From: JAHJCW01 sp965369995
GTDB taxonomy: Bacteria > Fidelibacterota > Marinisomatia > Marinisomatales > JAHJCW01
NCBI GenBank assembly: GCA_965369995.1
Contig: CBDURO010000009.1
Location: 1 to 53,856 of the forward strand
Length of the DNA stretch: 53,856 nt
Direction of reading: 5' to 3'
Shown here: piece by piece, positions 1 to 7,454 of the stretch
Layout of the letters: each line of letters begins with the position of its first letter
Numbering within the stretch: the first letter of the stretch is position 1
Made by a program: the position numbers and the translations under genes
The notes under the pieces: generated by a model
The model's database searches: none
What the model was told of the DNA's origin: nothing
The model's input: the letters and a program-made list of their open reading frames with translations, nothing else

Positions 1-1253
1 TGCGATGGTTTCCATCAGCAGCATTTCCTTGTCATAAACCGGTAATTGATCACATGAAAAATGGTGTTGTTGATTGGGTTGAGGGTTCGCTTAACGGTCC
101 AATTGGTGATTATGCATCACATGGGAATATGAATGGTACCGCAGTTTTACGAAGTCACGGTGGACGCTGGCAAGCAGTTCAAGATGGCGAAGTGCGTATC
201 GACATCGCTGTAATTGCAGCACCCACTGCTGATGCATTCGGTAATGCTACAGGCGATAGAGGTCCATCGGCTTGCGGGTTGCTAGGATTTGGATTAGTAG
301 ATTCAATATATGCTGATAAAGTTATAGTCGTAATAGATAATCTTGTGCCGTTTCCTTGCGTTCCATGGCAAATTCAGGGACAAAATATTGATTATGTTGT
401 TGTATTAGATAAAGTAGGGGAACCTGAAAAAATTGTTAGTGGAACAACCAAGCTTACGAGATCGCCGGATCGTTTATATATTGCTGAATTAACAGCGAAA
501 TTTGTACAAGCTGCAGGAATTATTAAGGACGGTTTTAGCTTTCAAGCAGGTGCCGGTGGAACTGCTTTGGCATTTGCAATTTTCCTGAAAGAAATGATGA
601 AAGAAGCCGGAGTGAAAGCGCGTTTCATCCGTGGCGGTTCAACAAAATATTTAGTGGAAATGTTGGAAGAAGGATTGACCGATTTTATATTAGACGGACA
701 AACATTTGACTTAGAAGGTGTACGTTCAATGAGGGAAAATTCCGGTCATGTAAATACTTCACCATTTACGAGTTATAATTGGCATGGAAAGGGAAATTTT
801 GCATCAATGTTAGATGCGGTTGTACTTGGAGCTACAGAAGTTGATGTCAATTTCAACGCTAATGTTGTAACTCATTCCGATGGAAGAATGCTACATGGAA
901 TTGGTGGTTGGCAAAATTGTTTATTCAGTAAATGTACAATTTTGCCGATACCGGCATTTCGTAATCGTATTCCCGTAATTGTTGATGAAGTTACAACCTT
1001 AGTTGGTCCTGGTGAATTGATTGATGTTATCGTAACTGAACGTGGTATAGCCATAAATCCATTGCGTAAGGATTTAATTAAAGCTACAAAGAACAGTGGT
1101 TTACCTATCCGCAAGATAGAAGAAATCAAGGCAGAAATTGATGAATTAATTGGCGGTATACCTACCAAACCAAAATTAACAGAAGATGTGATTGGAATAG
1201 TTAAATGGGTGGATGGAACGGTGTTGGATTCGATATTTAAAATTGAAGAATGA
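1..1253 (+). CDS. citF: citrate lyase alpha subunit (CitF family), 5' end outside window
   Basis: The reading frame is already open at base 3, so the gene starts left of the window; about 416 residues are visible of the roughly 510 usual for CitF. The ATG at 54 is internal: the codons before it read PVIDH, which aligns with the PLVEHI stretch of enterobacterial CitF just before its GVV segment. Matching family blocks include SHGG, ADAFGNATG, FQAGAGGTALA, EVDVNFNANV and ERGIAINP. CitF is the CoA/ACP-transferase subunit of citrate lyase, which cleaves citrate to acetate and oxaloacetate; the citE and citD partners are presumably upstream. Because the next genes resemble homocitrate-pathway enzymes, the substrate could be a citrate homologue such as homocitrate. 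Family assignment is firm, substrate is inferred. Confidence 0.85.
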   Translation, partial: RWFPSAAFPCHKPVIDHMKNGVVDWVEGSLNGPIGDYASHGNMNGTAVLRSHGGRWQAVQDGEVRIDIAVIAAPTADAFGNATGDRGPSACGLLGFGLVDSIYADKVIVVIDNLVPFPCVPWQIQGQNIDYVVVLDKVGEPEKIVSGTTKLTRSPDRLYIAELTAKFVQAAGIIKDGFSFQAGAGGTALAFAIFLKEMMKEAGVKARFIRGGSTKYLVEMLEEGLTDFILDGQTFDLEGVRSMRENSGHVNTSPFTSYNWHGKGNFASMLDAVVLGATEVDVNFNANVVTHSDGRMLHGIGGWQNCLFSKCTILPIPAFRNRIPVIVDEVTTLVGPGELIDVIVTERGIAINPLRKDLIKATKNSGLPIRKIEEIKAEIDELIGGIPTKPKLTEDVIGIVKWVDGTVLDSIFKIEE

Positions 1254-1262
1254 AAATTGTAG

Positions 1263-1671
1263 ATTGAAGAATTAAGAATGAAGATTTTATCGTGAACAGT
1301 AAGGAATTAATCAAAAGAACTAAAGAGTTTGCGCATAGGTGTGTAAAATTATCAATTAATTTACCAAAATCGGATTTAGGCAATCATATTCGCAGACAAT
1401 TAATTCGATGTTCAACTTCTGTTGCAGCAAATTATCGGGCTACCGTCTTAACACAATCAGATGCCTCATTCACTGCAAAAATTAGCATAGTTCTTGAGGA
1501 AATCGATGAATCTGTATTTTGGATAGAATTTAGTATTGATGAAAAACTACTTAACGCTGATAAAATTAAATCTTTACTATCCGAAGCTAATGATTTGAAA
1601 GCTATCTTTTATTCAGCACGAAAAACTATGAAACGAAGACAATCTTAAATCTTTAATCTTAAATTTTCAAT
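1263..1671. repeat. imperfect inverted repeat enclosing the first S23-type gene
   Basis: The 25-base segment at 1263-1287 matches the reverse complement of 1647-1671 at 21 of 25 positions. The arms sit directly outside the coding sequence 1292-1648, so in RNA the whole gene would be the loop of one long stem. The arrangement recalls the complementary ends of 23S rRNA intervening sequences that encode proteins of this family. Confidence 0.6.
1292..1648 (+). CDS. four-helix bundle protein (S23 / 23S rRNA intervening-sequence family)
   Basis: A 118-residue protein of the S23/IVP four-helix bundle family, first known from intervening sequences of 23S rRNA genes and since found scattered between ordinary genes. 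The typical core is present: a basic first helix (RTKEFAHRCVKL), the block IRRQLIRCSTSVAANYR and a final helix ending KTMKRRQS. The start is GTG at 1292; the ATG at 1278 is out of frame. The gene fills the space between two complementary arms (1263-1287 and 1647-1671) and separates citF from the HD-protein gene, so it looks inserted into an operon rather than functionally tied to it. No biochemical activity can be read from the sequence. Confidence 0.8.
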   Translation: MNSKELIKRTKEFAHRCVKLSINLPKSDLGNHIRRQLIRCSTSVAANYRATVLTQSDASFTAKISIVLEEIDESVFWIEFSIDEKLLNADKIKSLLSEANDLKAIFYSARKTMKRRQS

Positions 1672-1689
1672 ATGACAAGGGATACTAAA

Positions 1690-2220
1690 ATGAGAAGTGA
1701 TATTATTAAACTATGGCCGGAAATAGACTGGATTAAAGATAAAGATTTAGCTGAAAAAGTTGCGAAAGCATGGGAATATGCAATAGAAAAAAGTGTATTA
1801 TCCGCAGAAGATTTAGAGAAAATTCCATTTTCGTTACTTATTAAAGACTGTAATGTGTCATTTATGAATCATAAGCGTACCTGTGTTCAGTTGGCAGTGG
1901 ATATTGCGAAGCGAATGAAAGATAATTTTGGTGATGAAATTAAAATTGATATGAATATTCTAATCGCCGGAGCGATTTTAATTGATATTGGAAAGTTAAT
2001 TGAATATCAAATTGTGGATGGGAAATTAGGTACAAGTGATTTTGGTACAATTGTGCGTCATCCTTTTAGTGGTGTAGCAATTGCTGATAGATTTGATTTA
2101 CCGGCGGAAGTTCAGCACATTATTGCAACACATTCTAAGGAAGGTGATTTAGGAAAAAGAACAGTGGAATCTATAATTGTTCATCACGCTGATTTTGTCT
2201 CTTTCGAACCATTCAAGTAA
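1690..2220 (+). CDS. degenerate HD-domain protein
   Basis: An HD-superfamily (metal-dependent phosphohydrolase fold) protein of 176 residues. The first conserved His is seen in MNHKRTC, and later blocks RHPFSG, ATHS and HHADF are intact. The signature HD doublet, normally LLHDIGK, reads LIDIGK here, so the metal-binding His is replaced by Ile and classical phosphohydrolase activity is doubtful. ATG 1690 is chosen because AAGGG lies 8-9 bases before it; an in-frame ATG at 1672 has no ribosome-binding site and lies at the edge of the upstream inverted repeat. It sits between citF and the (homo)aconitase, suggesting a role as a sensor or accessory factor for that pathway. The function is unknown. 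Confidence 0.7.
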   Translation: MRSDIIKLWPEIDWIKDKDLAEKVAKAWEYAIEKSVLSAEDLEKIPFSLLIKDCNVSFMNHKRTCVQLAVDIAKRMKDNFGDEIKIDMNILIAGAILIDIGKLIEYQIVDGKLGTSDFGTIVRHPFSGVAIADRFDLPAEVQHIIATHSKEGDLGKRTVESIIVHHADFVSFEPFK

Positions 2221-2263
2221 ACCACGAATTACACAAATAACACGAATACTAAAAATAAAAGAA

Positions 2264-2344
2264 AACCACAGATTTCACAGATGGTACTGATTAATAACAG
2301 AACCAAAGATTTTATAATCTGAGAAATCTGCGTAATCTGTGGTT
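2264..2344. repeat. gene-less inverted repeat
   Basis: Arms 2264-2282 and 2326-2344 are near-perfect reverse complements (AACCACAGATT at the outer end of both) around a 43-base AT-rich loop. It fills most of the gap between the HD gene and the aconitase-like gene. A quasi-repeated stretch of ACCACGAATTACAC type precedes it. It looks like the same sort of element as the stems around the two S23 genes, but without a coding insert. Confidence 0.6.
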
Positions 2345-2361
2345 AAAACAATTTAAATAAT

Positions 2362-4341
2362 ATGAATCAGAATCTTGTAGAAAAAATTGTACAAAAATAT
2401 GCTATTGGGCTTGAAGAAGGACAAAAAGTTTATAGCGGTGATTATATTGCAATCCAACCAGCTCATATTTTAACGCACGATAACACCGGTGCCGTAATGG
2501 CTAAATTTAAATCAATTGGTGCTACTAAAATTGTGAATCCGCGGCAGCCAATGTTTGCTCTTGATCATAATGTACAAAATAAGTCAGAGGAAAACTTAAA
2601 GAAATATGCGCGTATTAAGGAATTTGCTGCTGAAATGGGCGTAGATTTTTATCCCGCAGGGAGAGGAATTGGTCATCAAATTATGTTGGAAGAAGGATAT
2701 GCTTTTCCGGGCGAAATGGCGGTAGCATCTGATAGTCATTCTAATATGTATGGTGGCATTGGATGTCTTGGAACTCCCGTTGTGCGTACCGATGCAGCCG
2801 GAATATGGGCAACTGGGCAAACATGGTGGCAAATACCATCGGTAGCTAAAGTGGAACTTACTGGTAAACTTTTAAGCGGAGTTACTGGAAAAGACGTTAT
2901 AATAACTTTAGCAGGCTATTTTAATAATGATGAAGTGTTGAATCACGCATTGGAATTTTGCGGAGATGGTATTCAATCATTATCGATTGATGATCGACTT
3001 ACGATTGCAAATATGACAACTGAGTGGGGTGCCCTTGTCGGAATTTTTCCGATAGATAATAATACAATAACTTGGTTGCGAAATAGAGCAGATGCTTTGA
3101 TAACTAGGGGATTATCCGGTGTACCTTCGGATGTAGACGGTATAGATATTAATCCAAGAATCAACAAGAATCGGATTGATAAATTAATTGAAGAAAATAT
3201 TTCAAGTGATGAAGGTGCTTTTTACTCACGAGTACTATCTATTGATTTAGGTACGGTACGTCCACACATAGCCGGTCCTGACAACGTTAAAACAAAAACA
3301 AATATATCTGAAATTGAGAAACAGGATATAAAAATCAATAAAGCTTATTTGGTATCTTGTGTAAATAGCAGGGTAGAGGATTTGGCTGAAGCAGCTAAAG
3401 TACTAAATGGTAAAAAAGTAGCTGATGATGTTGAATTTTACATTGCTGCCGCTTCAAGCGAAGTACAAACCGAAAGTGAACGTCGTGGTGATTGGGAGAT
3501 ATTACTGAAAGCAGGAGCTATCGAATTACCTCCGGGATGCGGTCCTTGTATCGGTTTGGGAGTTGGATTATTAAAAGATGGCGAAGTAGGTATTTCGGCA
3601 ACCAATAGGAACTTCAAAGGACGTATGGGAAGTAGGAATGCAAGAGCATATTTAGCATCGCCAGCCGTAGTTGCAGCATCGGCAGTGGCGGGGAAAATCT
3701 GTGGTCCAAAGAAATTTGATTCGATTGAACTAAATAGTACGATTAAAATTTCTGAAAAAAGAAAAAAAGAAAATGCCACTATTAAGTTATTAAAAGGTTT
3801 CCCGAAACAAATAACCGGCGAAGCAATTTATTGTCCACAAGATAATTTAAATACAGACGGAATTTATCCGGGCAAATACACTTATATTGATAATTTTTCC
3901 CCAAAACAACAAGCTGAAGTTGTTATGGAAAATTATGATCCAGACTTTGGCGAGATCGCCCAAAACGGCGATATCTTAGTCAGCGGATTTAACTTTGGTA
4001 CGGGAAGTTCAAGAGAGCAAGCAGCAACTGCATTAAAGTATAGAGGAATTCAATTAATAATTGCCGGTTCTTTTAGTCAGACTTATAAGAGAAATGCAAT
4101 TAATAACGGATTTATTGTAATCGAAGCACCGGAAATGGTTAATGATATCAAAGAAAAGTTTAAGTTGGAAGTTGAATCTAATAAATTAACAATCCGTACA
4201 AATATTGAATTAGAAATCGATTTTGAGAATTCAGTAATTATTGTCAATGATAAGGAATATCCAATTGATCCAATCGGTTTTGCCGCTCAAGAATTAGTTA
4301 TTGAAGAAGGATTGGAAAACTGGGTTAAGAATAGATTATAG
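2362..4341 (+). CDS. homoaconitase/aconitase family hydro-lyase, LYS4-like
   Basis: A 659-residue single-chain [4Fe-4S] hydro-lyase with a LeuC-like catalytic part followed by a swivelling LeuD-like domain. Cluster ligands are visible as Cys333 (VSCVNSR) and Cys393/Cys396 (PPGCGPCIG). The blocks EFYIAAASSEV, GISATNRNFKGRMGS and the swivel motif GFNFGTGSSREQAATAL (near residue 541) resemble fungal homoaconitase LYS4 more than mitochondrial or AcnB aconitase, as I remember those sequences. It would interconvert (homo)citrate or the (homo)aconitate intermediate with (homo)isocitrate. The dehydrogenase gene follows after 30 bases with its own GGAG site, so both are likely co-transcribed with citF. 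Plain aconitase function in the TCA cycle cannot be excluded. Confidence 0.75.
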   Translation: MNQNLVEKIVQKYAIGLEEGQKVYSGDYIAIQPAHILTHDNTGAVMAKFKSIGATKIVNPRQPMFALDHNVQNKSEENLKKYARIKEFAAEMGVDFYPAGRGIGHQIMLEEGYAFPGEMAVASDSHSNMYGGIGCLGTPVVRTDAAGIWATGQTWWQIPSVAKVELTGKLLSGVTGKDVIITLAGYFNNDEVLNHALEFCGDGIQSLSIDDRLTIANMTTEWGALVGIFPIDNNTITWLRNRADALITRGLSGVPSDVDGIDINPRINKNRIDKLIEENISSDEGAFYSRVLSIDLGTVRPHIAGPDNVKTKTNISEIEKQDIKINKAYLVSCVNSRVEDLAEAAKVLNGKKVADDVEFYIAAASSEVQTESERRGDWEILLKAGAIELPPGCGPCIGLGVGLLKDGEVGISATNRNFKGRMGSRNARAYLASPAVVAASAVAGKICGPKKFDSIELNSTIKISEKRKKENATIKLLKGFPKQITGEAIYCPQDNLNTDGIYPGKYTYIDNFSPKQQAEVVMENYDPDFGEIAQNGDILVSGFNFGTGSSREQAATALKYRGIQLIIAGSFSQTYKRNAINNGFIVIEAPEMVNDIKEKFKLEVESNKLTIRTNIELEIDFENSVIIVNDKEYPIDPIGFAAQELVIEEGLENWVKNRL

Positions 4342-4371
4342 TTAATTAATAAAATAATTTTTGGAGAATAA

Positions 4372-5568
4372 ATGTCGAAAAGAACAATTGTAACTCTACC
4401 GGGAGATGGTATCGGAAGAACTGTACTAGAGGAAACAATCCGAGTACTTGATGCAGCAGGTTTTGAAGCAAATTATATTGAAGGTGATATTGGATGGGAA
4501 TTTTGGTGTTCTGAAGGGAATCCGTTACCACAAAGAACATTAGATTTACTTGAAAAACATAAGATTGGTTTGTTTGGCGCTATCACATCTAAACCAAAAG
4601 ATGAAGCTTTTGATGAACTAAAACCTGAATTACAGGAAAGGGGTTTTGTTTACTCAAGTCCTATTGTTGGATTAAGACAGCATTTTGGATTGGATATTTG
4701 TCTGCGACCTTGCCGAACATATAAAGGCAATCCGTTGAATTTCATAAAAAGAGGTGCGGGAGGTACTGTTGAAGAACCGGAAGTTGATGTAGCCATTTTC
4801 CGACAAAACACCGAAGGATTATATGGAGGTGTCGAATGGAGTAATCCACCTAAGCAAGTATATGACGCGCTCATGACGCATCCAAAATTTGTACAAAATT
4901 TTGGTAGTGCTCCAGTTGATGAAATTTCTATATCAACGAGGATTTTCACAAAAAAAGCTACCGAAAGGATCTTGCGGGCAGCATTTAATTACGCCAAGAA
5001 ATATGGGTATAAATCGGTAACCGTTTGTGAGAAACCAAATGTGATTCGGGAAACATCCGGAATGATGTATAAAATGGCTCAGCAAATGCAGAAAGCCGAT
5101 TTCCCCGAAATTGAATTATGGAACACGAATATTGATGCACAAATGATGTGGTTAACTAAAAATCCGGAAAATTATGGTGTTATTGTTGCCGGTAATATGT
5201 TTGGTGACATTGTATCTGATGGTTTTGCCGGACTTATCGGAGGGCTTGGATTTGCGTGCAGCGCTCAGTATAATCCTGAAATAGGGATTGGCGTTTTTGA
5301 ACCAACGCATGGTAGTGCTCCAAAATATGCTGATTATCCGATATCAATTGTCAATCCAATTGCAATGGTAGAATCTGCTTGCATGATGCTTGATTTTATT
5401 GATGAACCGAATATTGCGAAGCAGATAAGGAAAGCAGTTGCTGATGTTGTTCAAGAAGGTAAGGTACGAACCTATGATATGGCTAAGATGCCGGGTCGGG
5501 CTGATGTAATAGAAAGAGGTGCTGCTTCAACAAAGCAAATGGCTGATGCCATAATTGAAAAGATATAA
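4372..5568 (+). CDS. isocitrate/homoisocitrate dehydrogenase (beta-decarboxylating family)
   Basis: A 398-residue NAD(P)-dependent decarboxylating dehydrogenase of the IDH/IPMDH/HICDH family (LPGDGIG at the start, IFRQNTEGLYGG, GNMFGDIVSDGFAGLIGGLG). The cofactor loop reads HGSAPKYAD with Lys318-Tyr319, the pair that binds the 2'-phosphate in E. coli IDH, so NADP+ is predicted. The substrate helix reads SSPIVGLRQ: the Ser matching E. coli Ser113 is kept but Asn115 is replaced by Ile, and SSPIV-LR resembles homoisocitrate dehydrogenases. The product is therefore 2-oxoglutarate or 2-oxoadipate. TTTGGAG precedes the ATG by about 8 bases. It follows the LYS4-like gene, and that pairing favours a homoisocitrate role; isocitrate remains possible. 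Confidence 0.8.
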   Translation: MSKRTIVTLPGDGIGRTVLEETIRVLDAAGFEANYIEGDIGWEFWCSEGNPLPQRTLDLLEKHKIGLFGAITSKPKDEAFDELKPELQERGFVYSSPIVGLRQHFGLDICLRPCRTYKGNPLNFIKRGAGGTVEEPEVDVAIFRQNTEGLYGGVEWSNPPKQVYDALMTHPKFVQNFGSAPVDEISISTRIFTKKATERILRAAFNYAKKYGYKSVTVCEKPNVIRETSGMMYKMAQQMQKADFPEIELWNTNIDAQMMWLTKNPENYGVIVAGNMFGDIVSDGFAGLIGGLGFACSAQYNPEIGIGVFEPTHGSAPKYADYPISIVNPIAMVESACMMLDFIDEPNIAKQIRKAVADVVQEGKVRTYDMAKMPGRADVIERGAASTKQMADAIIEKI

Positions 5569-5572
5569 AGTA

Positions 5573-6004
5573 TATAGTAGGTAGTAGATGGTAGAAAAGG
5601 AAGAGCCAATGATTTATAAGAAAATCAAGCATTTTACAGATTTAATAGTGTGGCAAAAGTCCCATCAATTGGTGCTTGATATTTACAAGATAACAAGTGG
5701 TTTCCCTAATGAAGAAAAATTTGGATTAGTTAGCCAAATGAGAAGAGCAGCCTATTCTATTCCTGCGAATATTGCGGAAGGATTTAAAAGGCAAGGTGCT
5801 AAAGATAAAATTCGTTTTTATAATATTACACAGGGTTCGTTGTCTGAAGTATCCTATTTCTTAATTTTAGCTACTGATTTAAATTACACAAAGGCTAATT
5901 TTCGTGGTAGTGTGGAAGAGATTGAAAAACTATTAGCAGGATTAATTCGTTCCATTAAAACCTCCTAATTGCTGTCTACTAACTACAAACTACTTTCTAC
6001 TAAA
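5573..6004. repeat. imperfect inverted repeat enclosing the second S23-type gene
   Basis: The TAGTAG-rich segment 5573-5594 is complementary to 5983-6004 at about 16 of 22 positions. The sequence differs from the repeat around the first S23 gene but the architecture is the same: coding sequence inside, complementary arms just outside. Confidence 0.45.
5609..5968 (+). CDS. four-helix bundle protein (S23 family), second copy
   Basis: A 119-residue member of the S23/IVP four-helix bundle family, of the common DLIVWQKSH subtype with QMRRAAYSIPANIAEG and the central QGSLSEVSYFL helix. It is not a close copy of the protein at 1292-1648, so the two were acquired separately. ATG 5609 is chosen because AAGGAAGAG lies just upstream; an ATG at 5588 is also in frame but lies within the flanking repeat arm. 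It sits between the dehydrogenase and the MmgE/PrpD gene and is enclosed by complementary arms. No metabolic role is apparent. Confidence 0.8.
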   Translation: MIYKKIKHFTDLIVWQKSHQLVLDIYKITSGFPNEEKFGLVSQMRRAAYSIPANIAEGFKRQGAKDKIRFYNITQGSLSEVSYFLILATDLNYTKANFRGSVEEIEKLLAGLIRSIKTS

Positions 6005-6017
6005 TAAGGAGTAAAAA

Positions 6018-7454
6018 TTGGAAAAATCTATATCAAGACAAATTGCGGAATTTGCTGTAAATCTAAAATATGAAGATTTGTCAAGTGAAGTCATCAATGA
6101 AGTAAAACGGTACTTATATGATTCTATCGGCTGTGCCATTGGAAGTGTAAATACTTCAGATGTAAATATTATCCGTAACATCTATAAAGAAATGGGTGGA
6201 GAACCGGAAACTACTGTTTTCGTGTTCGGTGATAAGTTGCCGGCAGTAAATGTTGCACTAATTAATTCATTAATGATACGGGCACTAGATTTTAATGATA
6301 TTTATTGGAAAGAAGATCCAAGTCATCCATCTGATATTATTCCGGCGGCATTGACAGTAGCCGAAAAGGTAAACGCATCAATGAAAGATGTGATTGTTGC
6401 TATCGTATTAGCATATGAATTTGAGCAGCGCTTATGTAAATTTGCGAAACCGGGTGTCCGTGAACGAAAATGGCATCATGCAACACTCACCCAGTTTGTA
6501 TCGCCAATAGTGGCGGGAAAGATATTAGGACTCACTGTTGATGAAATGGTAAACGCCATCGGAATAAGCGGTTGTCATAATTATACAATAGGCTGCCCGA
6601 CTGCCGGTGTTTTAACAATGATGAAAAATACGGTAGATCCAATGGCGGTGCAATCAGGAGTTTTTGCAGCGCTTATGGCTCAAAAAGGTTTCAGTGGTAC
6701 AGAAAAAGTGTTTGAAGGAAAAGAAGGATTTATGGACACCTTTATTGGTTGGAACGCAAAAGATGAAGAAGTAAATCCAACTGATATGGAGGGTCGAGAT
6801 GGAGTATCCTCATGGGGATGGGATGTTGATGAATTAATCGGTAATTTAGGAAAAGATTATAAAATTCTTGAGTGCAGTATGAAAGCCTTTCCAACCGAAG
6901 CATTAACGCATACTCATATATCTTGCGTGTTGAAAATTATGGTTAATAATAATCTAGATTATTCGGATATTGAAGAAGTTAAGGTAACTGCATTTGCACA
7001 AGCTTATGATATATTATTTGATCCCACAAAGTATCGGCCTGAATCTAGAGAAACTGCTGATCACTCACTTCCGTATTGTTTAGCAGCTGCAATGGTGGAT
7101 AAAAAGATTACAACAGAATCATTCTCGGATGAGAAATTAAAAGACCCGAGAATATATGAAGTGATCAATAAAATTAAAGGTGAACCTTCAATAAAATTTG
7201 AAAAGATGTTTCCGGCAAAGCAGCCGTCAGAAGTGGTTATATCAACAAAAGATGGTAAGCAGTATTCTGAATACCTTGAATATCCTAAAGGTGATCCTCG
7301 AGAACCAATGACAATGGAAGATTTGGAAAATAAATTTAATTCATTAGCTTCTGATAAGTTTGGTGATAAAGAACTACTAGAGATGAAGGAATTGATATTT
7401 AAATGTAATGAGTACTCCGCACGAGACTTCATGAATAAATTAGTAATTAAATGA
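6018..7454 (+). CDS. MmgE/PrpD family dehydratase
   Basis: A 478-residue protein of the MmgE/PrpD family, whose known members include 2-methylcitrate dehydratase and cis-aconitate decarboxylase/isomerase. N-terminal blocks EVKRYLYDSIGCAIG and SDIIPAALTVAEK and the internal GISGCHNYTIG are typical, as is the PTEALTHTHI segment. The start is TTG at 6018 with AAGGAG 5 bases upstream; no in-frame ATG lies near it. The stop overlaps the start of the acyl-CoA dehydrogenase gene by four bases, so the two are translationally coupled. Beside a LYS4-like homoaconitase this enzyme could supply the (homo)citrate dehydration half-reaction. That role is inferred from context; the family is clear. Confidence 0.8.
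   Translation: MEKSISRQIAEFAVNLKYEDLSSEVINEVKRYLYDSIGCAIGSVNTSDVNIIRNIYKEMGGEPETTVFVFGDKLPAVNVALINSLMIRALDFNDIYWKEDPSHPSDIIPAALTVAEKVNASMKDVIVAIVLAYEFEQRLCKFAKPGVRERKWHHATLTQFVSPIVAGKILGLTVDEMVNAIGISGCHNYTIGCPTAGVLTMMKNTVDPMAVQSGVFAALMAQKGFSGTEKVFEGKEGFMDTFIGWNAKDEEVNPTDMEGRDGVSSWGWDVDELIGNLGKDYKILECSMKAFPTEALTHTHISCVLKIMVNNNLDYSDIEEVKVTAFAQAYDILFDPTKYRPESRETADHSLPYCLAAAMVDKKITTESFSDEKLKDPRIYEVINKIKGEPSIKFEKMFPAKQPSEVVISTKDGKQYSEYLEYPKGDPREPMTMEDLENKFNSLASDKFGDKELLEMKELIFKCNEYSARDFMNKLVIK

Noticed and set aside
872..1168. Long open frames on the strand opposite to strong genes, for example inside citF, the aconitase-like gene, sufB, hdrA and korA
   Set aside because: They mirror the codon pattern of conserved genes, have no recognisable product and no ribosome-binding sites; treated as shadows.
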